Shown here in pieces: positions 13,128-24,091 of a stretch of DNA of 64,000 bases. The notes under the pieces were generated by a model. It saw nothing but the letters and a program-made list of their open reading frames with translations, searched no databases and had not been told where the DNA came from. Each line of letters starts with the position of its first letter. Position 1 is the stretch's first letter. The position numbers and the translations under genes were made by a program. The stretch covers positions 5,536,356-5,600,355 of the forward strand of contig CM035359.1 in the NCBI GenBank assembly GCA_020137815.1. The letters are read 5' to 3'. This stretch comes from Hormiphora californensis. Its lineage: Eukaryota; Ctenophora; Tentaculata; Cydippida; Pleurobrachiidae.

Positions 13128-13746
13128 CTACTTACTTGCTTCAAGCCGCATGTAAACCATCACCTCCGCTACATTTAAGATTATCCAGTTGTACCCCTTA
13201 TCATGGGACTGCTCAATTACATTATCATAGAGGAAGACTGCCAGAGTTTTCTCTGCGGTAACTGGACAGGGTACCGTGTAGGTCTGATCTTCAAGAGATG
13301 TTCCATTAGGGTTGACAGAGTTGATAGTGCTGCAGGTGGTGTTAATTGTAGCACCAATTAGAGATACTTTAGTACCCAGCAGACGATCTTTTATCTGGAC
13401 AAGTTCACGCAGTCTGAAACAGCAGTCAACAAATAATTAAATTACATGACATTCCATAATACATTATATTCAAATCTAACAAATGATTTTACCTGTTAAT
13501 GATGACTACATTTCCAACTGAAGCCGGTTCCTTCAATATTAGTTTTAGCCACTGATCTGTCCCGGTGTCGGCGGAAAGGTAAAAGCTTGTTATTTTACCA
13601 TCTACAGCTTTTTCAGGTCCAAATTCTTCTTCATTATTGTTGTAGACTGTCCTACCAGTAGCGCTAACAACTTCAACTTGTTCAACAACTGTTGTTCCAG
13701 TGAGTTTAGTTCCGAGAATAAACAGTAGGCAAAGTCGACTAGTCAT
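13128..13746 (-). CDS. Secreted F5/8C (fucolectin-like) protein, copy I, intact
   Basis: Two exons, 13746-13493 and 13413-13128, join in phase 2 (540 nt, 179 aa). MTSRLCLLFILGT begins a signal peptide. The rest is one small F5/8 type C/fucolectin-like fold: FGPEKAVDGK, DQWLKLILKEPASVGNVVII, then DRLLGTKVSLIGAT, cysteines in NTTCSTIN and VPCPV, and the terminal strand AEVMVYMRLEASK before the stop. F5/8C domains bind sugars or lipids outside the cell; the specific ligand is unknown and I do not see the canonical F-type-lectin His/Arg motif. The frame is open upstream to 13872, but the paralogue at 19340 supports the shorter start. Confidence 0.78.
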
Positions 13747-15110
13747 CACACCGTCTAGATTAAAAATGTGGGATCTCAACACCACATCATACAGTCCGAT
13801 ACTGATAGATACCTTTGTTATTGGTTGAGAAATGGCAAAGTTATCGGCTAAAACGTCTCGAAATTGTGCCAAAAAAGTGCATTGTTTTTCGACGTTACAA
13901 ATCCCTCTACAGTAATCTAAAGTGCATCAATTAGGCCGGGTCTTCTTTCAATTCTAGATCTTTTTAGCTTTCTGGAATCATTCCAAACCTCTATTAGCAA
14001 CATTAGCAATGTTCTGTAAAGCAAAGGCAAAGGGAGACTGGAGAGTACAATAAATGGGTTCACAAAAGGTTGGGCGTGTAATGTGTATTCTTGCTCTCAT
14101 TTTGAAACCATTTACTATGCCAGATAGTGTTTCCCTTGCCTAACTGTTTAGAATGCTAGAGACATCGATATCTAAGGTGGAGCAGTTAGGGTCTTCTGGC
14201 AATACTAGGGTCTGTACTATAGTTGGGGGTGACAACTGCAACAGATCAGACTTGAAGAGGGCGCTCTCTAGAGCGAGGAGGGGGCTCACTATAGCTTACC
14301 CCAACTAATATATTCAATGTCAGACCATTATGAAGCAGAGAGGAGAGAGATAATATTTAGCCTCCTAATAACTCTTACCTAACTCTTACTTTGTAGCCCT
14401 AACTGACAGCTTATAGCAGAGGGAGAGAGAAAGAGCTTGGAGAGAGATAACCACCCTGTAGGTTTTTCTCGTTTATTCATAAGAGTAAATGCGATCTCAA
14501 CTAGGTCAGTGATGCTGTCTAAACTAAAAACATAAGCACAAGTCTGAGACCAGAGAGGGAAAGAAAGCGTGCTAGATCATCTCTATTTAGTGGGAGAGCA
14601 TCATTGTAGACTACACATAGCACCAATTATTGTCAGACAAGGTACAGTTTGCATGTGATAATTTGTGCTATTTGAATCATCAGGTGATGTTGTAAACGAG
14701 AGAGAATAGAAAGGGAAGACATTTTATTACTACAATTTATTACTACAATTACAGAATACAGCTGATTAGGTGGTCCCTTATATGAGAAGAGGCCTTCAAG
14801 CTAAATATTGTTTTCGAGTTGCGGTTAGAATCAGAACGATGGGCAACAACCAACTGACTCTAAAAGTCAAGAAGAAGAAGAAGGGGTTGCCCAGAACCGC
14901 CAAATTGAAGAGGGAGTTGACTGTAGAGGGGGAAGTGAGGGGTTGTGAACGTTGAATTGCATCGAGGCTGTCTGGCGCCGCGACCCCATCTGAGCGCACC
15001 GGGGTCCGGGGTATGGCACCGCCAAATAGCATCCAGGTGAAGAGGGATTAACACGTTTCTGTGTCTTGTAACAAATGTATAAATTCATTTTAATGATTTG
15101 ATTTTGATTG
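13747..15110. other. 5' flank of copy I, duplicated at 19.38-22.0 kb
   Basis: The upstream region of copy I contains blocks that recur upstream of copy V: an AACGTCTCGAAATTGTGCC block (13855 and 19381) and a block around 14200-15000 that matches about 20730-22000. It also has a short dispersed repeat (CTGTCTGGCGCCGCGACCCC) at about 14968, seen again at about 30728. No separate gene is supported. Confidence 0.6.
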
Positions 15111-15320
15111 GTGCGGTCATGATGGCTGTAGGCCGGGGGACAGAGATGGGTGGAATTTGTTAGTGAGTTACTAATCAGCTTGTTGGGAGCCTTTGGTTAG
15201 CAGTAAATATCATATCTGTGTCAAGGACCAAACTGCACCAAATTTCATTCCAATCCTTTGGTTTGTCTTTGTACTTTTGCCTTCTAGCCTTCATGTTGTC
15301 CTATAATGGTATTAATATCT

Positions 15321-15470
15321 ACTTACTTGCTTCAAGCCGCATGTAAACTATAACCTCGGCTACATTTAAGATTATCCAGTTGTACCCCTTATCATGGGAC
15401 TGCTCCATTACATCATCATAGAGGAAGACAGCCAGAGTTTTCTCGTAAGTTTTCGGTAACTGGACAGGGT
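15321..15470 (-). pseudogene. Partial duplicate of F5/8C second exon
   Basis: The 3' half of a second exon, from the stop codon up to the GGTAACTGGACAGGG segment. It carries the same 7-bp insertion as the neighbouring 15552-15844 exon and is cut off by a CCTTCTAG tandem repeat. It has no first exon, so it is a non-functional tandem remnant. Confidence 0.75.
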
Positions 15471-15525
15471 TGCCTTTTAGCCTTCTAGCCTTCTAGCCTT
15501 CTAGCCTTCTAGCCTTCTAGCCTTC
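15471..15525. repeat. 8-bp tandem repeat (GCCTTCTA)
   Basis: About six head-to-tail copies of an 8-bp unit derived from the CTTCTAGCCTTCATG sequence that follows every second exon in the cluster. It sits exactly at the junction of two exon copies. Confidence 0.85.
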
Positions 15526-15551
15526 ATGTTGTCATATAATGGTATTAATAT

Positions 15552-16174
15552 CTACTTACTTGCTTCAAGCCTCATGTAAACCATCACCTCCGCTACATTT
15601 AAGATTATCCAGTTGTACCCCTTATCATGGGACTGCTCCATTACATCATCATAGAGGAAGACAGCCAGAGTTTTCTCGTAAGTTTTCGGTAACTGGACAG
15701 GGTACCGTGTAGGTCTGATCTTCAAGAGATGTTCCATTAGGGTTGACAGAGTTGATAGTGCTACAGGTGGTGTTAATTGTAGCACCAATTAGAGATACTT
15801 TAGTACCCAGCAGACGATCTTTTATCTGGACAAGTTCACGCAGTCTGAAACAACAGTCAACAAATCATTAAATTACATGACATTCCATAATACATTATAT
15901 TCAAATCTAACAAATGATTTTACCTGTTAATGATGACTACATTTCCAACTGAAGCCGGTTCCTTCAATATTAGTTTTAGCCACTGATATGGCTGACTGTT
16001 GGCGGAAAGGTAAAAGCTTGTTGTTTTGCCGTCTACAGCTTTTTCAGGTCCATATTCTTCATTATTGTTGTAGACTGTCCTACCAGTAGCGCTAACAACT
16101 TCAACTTGTTCAACAACTGTTGTTCTGGTGAGTTTCGTTCCGAGAATAAACAGTAGGCAAAGTCGACCAGTCAT
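15552..16174 (-). pseudogene. F5/8C copy II, frameshifted
   Basis: Exons 16174-15924 and 15844-15552 have intact splice sites and signal peptide (MTGRLCLLFILGT). The second exon is 293 rather than 286 nt because of a 7-bp insertion after the CPVT codons (CTCGTAAGTTTTCGG in place of CTCTGCGG on the plus strand). The frame shifts and a stop follows within about a dozen codons, removing roughly the last 45 residues including the final AEVMVY strand. It could be a pseudogene or could yield a truncated protein. Confidence 0.75.
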
Positions 16175-16280
16175 CACACCGTCTAGATTAAAAATGTGGG
16201 ATCTCAACACTACATCATACAGTCCGATACTGATTACATCATACAATAGTACATCAAACAGATACCTTATTATTTTTTAA

Positions 16281-16450
16281 GGCCAGAGGGGGGGGGGGGG
16301 GTCGACCGATTTTTGACCCCTATTTTGGGGTTACCATCATGTGATAGCTCTTGACATACTGGACCAGATGGATATGACAGAACCGATTTTGCGTATTTAG
16401 AACATTCGGCCTTCGGCCACGTGCACTAAATAGTAATATACCATTTTAAG
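16281..16450. mobile_element. Truncated TTAA-flanked element end
   Basis: Begins TTAA-GGCCAGAGGGGG followed by GTCGACC, the same terminus as the foldback elements at 38927 and 39079. The ACCAGATG...CGATTTTGCG interior also matches the 38.9-kb copy. No opposite end is found, so it is a fragment. A second copy starts at 17138 through a local tandem duplication. Confidence 0.5.
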
Positions 16451-16567
16451 CAGTCATCTAATCATATATTATATCTGTGTTAGGGATTGAAATGTGACCT
16501 TAGGGAGAGGGGTTTTGATATTATGAATGATTTTGGTGCGGTTATGATAGCTGTGGGGGACAGATAT

Positions 16568-16830
16568 GGGTGGAATTTGTTTGAATGTGGTGGATTGTGG
16601 GTGGAATTTGTTTGAATGTGGTGGATTGTGGGTGGAATTTGTTTGAATGTGGTGGATTGTGGGTGGAATTTGTTTGAATGTGGTGGATTGTGGGTGGAAT
16701 TTGTTTGAATGTGGTGGATTGTGGGTGGAATTTGTTTGAATGTGGTGGATTATGGGTGGAATTTGTTTGAATGTGGTGGATTATGGGTGGAATTTGTTTG
16801 AATGTGGTGGATTGTGGGTGGAATTTGTTT
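16568..16830. repeat. 31-bp minisatellite
   Basis: About eight to nine copies of a 31-bp unit (GGTGGAATTTGTTTGAATG plus GGTGGATTGTG). A second array of six to seven copies lies at 17439-17640 as part of the tandem duplication. Confidence 0.9.
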
Positions 16831-16845
16831 GTTAGTTACTAATAT

Positions 16846-17131
16846 TTACTTACTTGGTTCAAGCCGTGTGTAAACCATCACCTCCGCGACATTTAAGACT
16901 ATCCTGTTGTACCCCTCATCAACAGACTGCTCAATTACATCATCATAGAGGAAGACAGCCAGAGTTTTCTCTGCGGTAACTGGACAGGGTACCGTGTAGG
17001 TCTGATCTTCAAGAGATGTTCCATTAGGGTTAACCGAGTTGATAGTGCTACAGGTGGTGTTAATTGTAGCACCAATTAGAGATACTTTAGTACCCAGCAG
17101 ACGATCTCTTACGACCTTTTCAACACCCAGT
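16846..17131 (-). pseudogene. Orphan F5/8C second exon, copy III
   Basis: A full-length 286-bp second exon with open frame ending in LEPSK and stop, but no first exon upstream. The TTAA element end (17134) abuts the position of the splice acceptor, so the native polypyrimidine tract is lost. It is a tandem copy of the 17655-17940 exon. Confidence 0.75.
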
Positions 17132-17438
17132 CTTTAAGGCCAGAGGGGGGGGGGTCGACCGATTTTTGACCCCTATTTTGGGCCATTTTTGGGGTTACCA
17201 TCATGTGATAGCTCTTGGCATACCGCATACTGGACCAGATGGATATGACAGAACCGATTTTGCGTATTTAGAACACTCGGCCTTCGGCCACGTGCACTAA
17301 ATAGTAATATACCATTTTAAGCAGTCATCTAATCATATATTATATCTGTGTTAGGGATTGAAATGTGACCTTAGGGAGAGGGGTTTTGATATTATGAATG
17401 ATTTTGGTGCGGTTATGATAGCTGTGGGGGACAGATAT

Positions 17439-17640
17439 GGGTGGAATTTGTTTGAATGTGGTGGATTGTGGGTGGAATTTGTTTGAATGTGGTGGATTGT
17501 GGGTGGAATTTGTTTGAATGTGGTGGATTGTGGGTGGAATTTGTTTGAATGTGGTGGATTATGGGTGGAATTTGTTTGAACGTGGTGGATTATGGGTGGA
17601 ATTTGTTTGAATGTGGTGGATTGTGGGTGGAATTTGTTTG
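17439..17640. repeat. 31-bp minisatellite, second array
   Basis: Same unit as 16568-16830 with fewer copies. The copy-number difference shows expansion or contraction after the tandem duplication. Confidence 0.9.
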
Positions 17641-17654
17641 TTAGTTACTAATAT

Positions 17655-18286
17655 TTACTTACTTGGTTCAAGCCGTGTGTAAACCATCACCTCCGCGACA
17701 TTTAAGACTATCCTGTTGTACCCCTCATCAACAGACTGCTCAATTACATTATCATAGAGGAAGACTGCCAGAGTTTTCTCTGCGGTAACTGGACAGGGTA
17801 CCGTGTAGGTCTGATCTTCAAGAGATGTTCCATTAGGGTTAACCGAGTTGATAGTGCTACAGGTGGTGTTAATTGTAGCACCAATTAGAGATACTTTAGT
17901 ACCCAGCAGACGATCTCTTACGACCTTTTCAACACCCAGTCTGAAACAACAGTCAACAAATTATCAAACTAAATATTACATTCTTATGTATGGCTTTAGT
18001 TAACCTGTGGATCTTCTGAGCTCTAAGTTATAAAACAAAGAATGCCAATTCTACAGTAATTTCCATAATAGATTATAGGCAAATCTAACAAATAATTTTA
18101 CCTATTAATGATTACCACACTTCCAACTGAAGCGGGTTCCTCCAATGTTAGTTTTAGCCACTGATCTGTCCCGGTGTCGGCAGAAGCGTAAAAGCTTGTT
18201 GTTTTGCCGTCTACAGCTTTTTCAGGTCCAAATTCTTCTTCATTATTGTTGTTGACTGTACTACCAGTAGCGCTATCAACTTCTAT
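17655..18286 (-). pseudogene. F5/8C copy IV lacking its signal-peptide segment
   Basis: Exon sequences about 18286-18102 and 17940-17655 are both open and splice in phase 2. They encode EVDSATGSTVNNNNEEEFG through to VVIINR, and then the complete second half ending LEPSK. The first exon begins abruptly at the junction CAAATAGAAGTTG, fused to 3'-flank sequence of another unit, so the signal peptide is missing. It may be a recombination remnant, or an internal exon if AAATAG serves as an acceptor. Confidence 0.6.
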
Positions 18287-18639
18287 TTGGTGAATGATTT
18301 TGGTGAGGTCATGATGAGAGAGATGGGTGCCGGGTGGAATTTGTTTGTGAGTTACTATGTATTATCAGTTTATTGGGAGCTATTTATTTGGTTGGCAGTA
18401 ATTTTATGTGTTAAAGTGAGAGTGGACAGTGTATACAACCTCCAACAAACTTGTCCAATTCTGATTCTGTCCACTCTCACTTTAAGGACCAAACTACACC
18501 AATTTTCATTCCTATCCTTAGGTTTGTAATTCTGCCTTCTTGTCATCACGTTGTCCTATGACAATAATGTTTACTTGGTGACGCAGCGCGCCAAAACGAA
18601 GACCGCATGCGGTGACGGCGCCACCAAAATGTTTAATGT

Positions 18640-19340
18640 TTACTTACTTGCTTCAGGCCGCGTGTAAACCATCACCTCCGCTACATTTAAGAACATCTTG
18701 TTTTGCCCCTTATCATCAGACTCCTCCATTACATCATCATAGAGGAGGACTGCCAGAGTTTTCTCTGCGGTAACTGGACAGGGTACCGTGTAGGTCTGAT
18801 CTTCAAGAGATGTTCCATTAGGGTTGACAGAGTTGATAGTGCTGCAGGTGGTGTTGGTTGTAGCACCAATTAGAGATACTTTAGTACCCAGCAGACGATC
18901 TCTTACGATAATGTTATCAAGCAGTCTGAAACAACAGTCAACAAATTATCAAACTACATATTACATTCTTATGGATGGCTTTAGTTAACATGTGGATCTT
19001 CTGAGCTCTAAATTATAAAACAAAGAATGCCAATTCTACAGTAATTTCCATAATACATTATAGGCAAATTTAACAAATAATTTAACCTGTTAATGATGAC
19101 CACACTTCCAACTGAAGCTGGTTCCTTTAATGTTAGTTTTAGCCACTGATCTGGCTGACTTTCGGCGGAAGAGTAGAAGCTTGTTGTTTTACCGTCTACA
19201 GCTTTTTCAGGTCCATATAATTGATCTTTATTTTGGAAGACTGTCCTACTAGTTGCGCTATCAACTTCAATTTGTTCAACAGCTGTTGTTCCAGTGAGTA
19301 TCGTTCCGAGAATAAACAGAAGGCAAAGTCGACTAGTCAT
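18640..19340 (-). CDS. Secreted F5/8C (fucolectin-like) protein, copy V, intact
   Basis: Exons 19340-19087 and 18925-18640 join in phase 2 to 540 nt (179 aa). The signal peptide is MTSRLCLLFILGT; the mature part starts near VEQIEVDSAT. Domain hallmarks: YGPEKAVDGKTTSF, DQWLKLTLKEPASVGSVVII, VRDRLLGTKVSLIGAT, two cysteines (NTTCSTIN, VPCPV) and the closing NVAEVMVYTRPEASK. Same length and splice phase as copy I, with scattered substitutions, so both are probably functional. The upstream region (19381-19493) shares a conserved block with copy I, likely its promoter. Confidence 0.78.
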
Positions 19341-19732
19341 CACACAGCCTAGAAGATATATTTTAAAATATATGGGGTAAAACGTCTCGAAATTGTGCCA
19401 AAAAGTGCAATGTTTTTGGAAGTATAGTACATAGTAACAAATCCCTCTAAAGCAATCTAAAGTGCGTCAATTAGGGCGGGTCTTCTTTCTGAAAAAATGC
19501 TTTAAACTCCTGATAAATCGAAAAAATAAGGTAGAAGAAAAGTTTTAGGTATCTTGTCAACCTTTAGAAATACTATTTCAAACAATTTTTCTGACTCGTA
19601 CTAAAACAAAATCCAAATATTTCACACATTATAAGACATTAAACAATATATTTGTATTATAATTTGGAAATGTCGCTAGTAACCGTTTGTGCACGTGCAA
19701 ACGGAAGAGGTTGTTAAGTGCGGGTCGGTTGA

Positions 19733-20180
19733 TACTGCACGTGCAGATGGGTACAGCAGAAGGGCAGTGCTGCTGGGCAGGGGGAGTGGGTATTTGAGAG
19801 AACTAGCGCTGTAAATCAACGGGATTTTTAGTAATCTATACGGGTTATCCCATTAGAGCCCGTAATTCAAGTTTTCGATGAAGTTTTCTGAAATTTTAGT
19901 ATGTTGGTCCTACCCACCAATCTAGCTCATACTGAAAAGCAGAAGTCTCTAGCTTAAAGTGAGAGTGGACCGAATCAGAATTGGACAAGTTTGTTGTAGG
20001 TAGTAGAGATTAGCTTTCTGAGCATTTTGCGTTTTTGCCGCTCAAAATCGACCCAACCATCAGAGATATTTTGTTATGTTGGGAGAATTCCTGCTGGATC
20101 AATATTTATCAAACAGGATAGAAACAATCCTTTTACTAACACATTCTTTAAATTTTAATATGCTAGCTTGCATTGCCCTG
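19733..20180. repeat. Dispersed repeat, arrangement X-Y
   Basis: Block X (ACTGCACGTGCAGATG...CTGTAAATCAACGGG) is followed by block Y (TAATCTATACGGGTTATCCC...TGCTAGCTTGCATTG). The same two blocks occur at 22650-23090 in the order Y-X. Y contains the AAAGTGAGAGTGGAC motif that also forms an inverted pair at about 18413-18486. Confidence 0.8.
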
Positions 20181-20199
20181 CTTCTGTGCATGGACACGG

Positions 20200-20700
20200 G
20201 GGGGGGGGGGGGGGGGGGGGCATCCATGCCCCTAAATGCCCCTAACTGTACCAGGAGAAAAAAAACCACCCCACCCCCCTTGATTATGACAGTTAGGGGT
20301 CCTCCTCTAACTGTCTCACAACCCAAATTTTGGGACCCTATTTTCCGAAAAATCCCACATTTTTGACGTTTTGGGGAACATATATCTGTCACAGACACCC
20401 AAAAGTTGGGACCCACACCTATTTTTCCAGAAAATTTCAAATTTTTAACAGTTAGGGGTTCTCCTCTAACTGTCTCCTTACCCAAATTTTTGGACCTACC
20501 CCCAAAAAAAGTGTGTGTGGAACCCCAAATTGTCGGTGTGATGCCTGACAAAAATCATAGCGCACAAAAATTGGTCACTGTGGTGCCTTCAGGACCCAAA
20601 ATTGCCAAATTTTGACCCAAATTTCCAAAATTTTAACAGTTAGAGGAAAATCCTAACTTTAATCAATTTTAGCAGAAATGCTTGCCTCCGGGCCCCCGAA
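20200..20700. repeat. G-run and internal GTTAGGGG/CTCTAACTG repeats
   Basis: A 20-base G run (about 20200-20220) is followed by two diverged copies of a motif ACAGTTAGGGG..CCTCTAACTGTC (about 20290 and 20449), each of which can fold on itself. Open frames here are not gene-like. Confidence 0.5.
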
Positions 20701-20821
20701 TCACAGCCTGGGGCATTGATATTAGTTAGGGCAATACTAGGGTCTGTACTGTAGTTGGGGGTGACAACTGCAACAAATCTCTAGAGCGAGGTGGGGGGCT
20801 CACTATAGCTTACCCCAACTA

Positions 20822-21049
20822 AAGTACTCCCCAAACTACTATGTCCCTCACTCGGGTTTTGTGAAATTTCCCACGGTCATAAATCCACTCCCTGATGAGA
20901 TAAAGACTTGAAATTTGTTTTGTAGGAAGAACTCGACATGATCTCCTCACAAAACAAATTTCAAGTCTCTATCTCATCAGGGAGTGGAGCTATGGCTGTC
21001 TAAAATCCGGTCGCGCGCAGCAAGGGACATAATAGTTTGGGAGGACCTT
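20822..21049. mobile_element. 228-bp MITE with TA target duplication
   Basis: Flanked by TA on both sides. Terminal inverted repeats of about 27 bp (ending CAAACTACTATGTCCCT / AGGGACATAATAGTTTG) enclose a second inverted repeat of the CTCCCTGATGAGATAAAG type. The paralogous site near 14303 (CCCCAACTAATATATTC) lacks the insert, confirming its boundaries. Confidence 0.85.
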
Positions 21050-22306
21050 TAATATATTCAATGTCAGATCATTACGAAGCAGAGAGGAGAGAGAAAAAAA
21101 TTCTTCCTAAGTATAGCCTCCTAACAATTCTTGCGCTAGCCCATTAGAAAGAGAGCTTGGAGAGAGATGACTCTTACTCTTAGCCCCCTAACTGACCGCT
21201 TTGAATAGCAGAGGGAGAGAGAAAAAGCTCGGAGAGAGATGACTCTTACTCTAACTCTTACCCTTTTTCTTAGCCCCCTAACTGACCGCTTTAAATAGCA
21301 GAGGGAGAGCTTGGAGACTGGAGAGAGATAACTCTTACTTTATAGCCCCCTAACAGCTTATGGCAGAGGGAGAGACAAAGAGTTTGGAGAATGGAGAGAG
21401 AAGCAACTTTTACTTTTAATAGCCCCCTAACCGCTCTAGCCACTCTTGCTCTAACCCCCCCCCCCCTCTACAGAAATCATATTCTTGTATAAACTAGAAA
21501 ACAACAAAAGATGGCTGAACCACTCTGTAGGTTTTTCTTGTTTATTCATAAGATTCAATGCGATCGCAACTCAGTGATGCTGTCTAAATTAAACCCATAA
21601 GCACAAGTCACAAGTGACAAGTCTGAGAGCAGAGAGGGAAAGATAGCGTGCTAGATCATCTCTATTTAGTGGGAGAGCATCATTTTAGACTGCACATAGC
21701 CTAGAGCACCAATTACTGAATTACCAATGTCAATTGGATCTCATCTGCTGTCAGACAAGGTACATTTAGCGTGATAGTTGGTGCTATGTGAATCATCAGC
21801 TGATGACTCTTATGTGATAAATGTGAGAGGATAGAAATGGGAGACATTTTATTACTACAAAATACAGAATACAGCTGATTAGGTGGTCCCTTATATGAGA
21901 AGAGGCATGTAAGCTAAATATTGTTTCGAGTTGCGGTTAGAATCAGGACGATGGTCCTGGGAAACAACCAACTGACTCTAAAAGTTAAGAAATGGCCGAC
22001 ACTAACAATTTTTTTGTTAGTGTTTTTTGTTAGTGAGGGAGAGACGTTCTTGAGACTTTTTTGAGGGAGAATCTGACAATTCAGCGGGAACACCCAGCTC
22101 TGAATGATTGCCAGACGAATGGTTTCGTGTTCTGATTGGTTCTGATTGGCTCATGTCACAGCCGCTAAACCCAGAGTATGATCCCATCCGATGTCAGATT
22201 TCAGAGGTGGTGCAACCACTAATTGCTAGAAACAGTTCTGATTAGGATTCGAGTGTCAAGTGTCGGGCTATAAATGTGTGTCACTATGAACAGTTTATTT
22301 CTTTCA

Positions 22307-22333
22307 CTGATGAGGGCTATTTTACGCCGAAAC
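22307..22333 (+). ncRNA. Hammerhead-ribozyme-like core
   Basis: CTGATGAG (22307-22314), a short GC helix with an AT loop (GGGC...GCC), then GAAAC (22329-22333): the conserved catalytic core order of a hammerhead. Helix II has a mismatch or bulge, and I could not place a convincing helix III with an NUH cleavage site, so activity is doubtful. Such cores are known in Penelope-like retroelements and retrozymes; no ORF of that type is seen here. Confidence 0.35.
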
Positions 22334-22435
22334 GTCTGTTTTGCTATTGAAATTTGTTCACCTTTGTAACATCCCGAGTCTTCTATGCCTGACCAAACTT
22401 CGAACCACGTGAGATCAATACAGGGATCATCCCCT

Positions 22436-22585
22436 CAACATCACTAACAAAAAATTGTTAGTGTTTTCACTAACAAATTTCACTAACAAAAAAATTGTTA
22501 GTGTTTTCACTAACAAATTTCACTAACAAAAATTTTGTGAGTGTTTTCACTAACAATTTTCACTGACAAAAATTTTGTTAGTGTT
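22436..22585. repeat. CACTAACAAA inverted tandem array
   Basis: Alternating CACTAACAAA and TTTGTTAGTG units form multiple nested hairpins. A shorter copy sits at about 22003-22035, so the pair brackets the hammerhead-like sequence. Confidence 0.85.
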
Positions 22586-22649
22586 TCTATTGGGAAGGGG
22601 GTGATGTTTATAGACTTCAGGGACGCCTATTTGGCATGTAAGACGATAC

Positions 22650-23090
22650 GAGTAATCTATACGGGTTATCCCATTAGAGCCCGTAATTCAAGTTTTCGTG
22701 ATGAGTTTTTCTGAAATTTTAGTATGTTGGTCCTACCCCACCAATCTAGCTCATACTGAAAAGCAGAAGTCTCTAGCTTAAAGTGAGAGTGGACCCATCA
22801 GAATTGGACAAGTTTGTTGTAGTAGTAGAGATTAGCTTTCTGAGCATTTTGCTTTTTTGCCGCTCAAAATCGACCCAAACCATCAGAGATTTTGTTTATG
22901 TTGGGAAATTCCTGCTGGATCAATATTTATCAAACAGGATAGAAACATCCTTTTACTAACACATTCTTTTAAATTTTAATATGCTAGCTTGCATTGGCCC
23001 TGATACTGCACGTGCAGATGTGTACAGCGGAAGGGCAGTGCTGCTGGGGAAGGGGAGTGGGCATTCAAGTGAACGGGCGCTGTAAATCAA
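22650..23090. repeat. Dispersed repeat, arrangement Y-X
   Basis: Same blocks as at 19733-20180 in permuted order, with small indels (for example TTTTCGTGATGAG versus TTTTCGATGAAG). Confidence 0.8.
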
Positions 23091-24036
23091 CGGGTTTTTC
23101 TAGTCCTTATTATAATAAGCAAATGAACGTCGTAGTGATGATGTAGTATCCACACGTGCAAATGGTGGGGGGTTGCCCTGGGAGGTGGCTTGGGAGGGGT
23201 ATTGGAGATGGGATACTGCACGTGCATGTTATTGGTTGTTTGTTGCGTGTTCCTGTGGGCTGTGTTGTTCCTGTGGTGTTTCGGATCTACTACTGGGGCC
23301 CTCATGCCATGATTGCCAAAGCTTTTCTACCTACGTAGCCCGTTGATTCTCTACACAGCTACAATTCTACGGATCTTTATCACCTGATTCTACATGTTAT
23401 TCAGCGGGATTTCCCTTGATGTTTATCACCAGCGCTCTACCACTCTACCAACCTCCGTATTCTTTACCCCGACATGGACAGACAAAGAGTAAGAGGGGGA
23501 TAGAGACGGGGGGGGGGGGGGGGGGGGTGTTGTAGGACTTAACAATGGGCTTTCTAGTTGTTAATAATTTTGCTACTCCTCCCATTTCGGAAAGTAACGT
23601 TTTCTACCAAGTACATTTTTTACCAAGTTTTCCCAAGAAGGATTTTTCTTTTCTTAAATCTAACGTATCTCTCAATCTCAAGGTGGCGTGCATTAAAGGA
23701 TCTTTATTTAACATGATTCATGAATGAGATCATATTTCTCTGATCTATCTTCCATTCCCCTCATCTCTTTGTCGCCGAAAGGTGTTCCATTAGAGCGCAA
23801 CTTTCACATTCCCTCATTCATATAATTCTTTGTTGTTGATAGGGTGATTGTCCTGAAAGCTTGTACTAATGTTTTATTAAGTTATAAGTTACAGCATTTA
23901 AAAAATTATTCGTAGACCACGTACATAATATGCGATTAGCTTATTCTGAAAAAACAGTTAGCAGAGCTCAGTTAGTGCTACCAGACATAGTGCTAACATT
24001 TACCTGCATCAGACAGGAAGTCACCGCCAGTTACTT

Positions 24037-24091
<55 letters not shown>

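Noticed and set aside
18640-19340. Canonical F-type lectin fucose-binding motif (HX26RXDX4R/K)
   Set aside because: After correcting the exon junction the residues read RLLDNIIVR and the His is absent, so sugar specificity is not claimed.
22436-22585. CRISPR-like array
   Set aside because: The repeats are self-complementary with no unique spacers, and the genome is eukaryotic.
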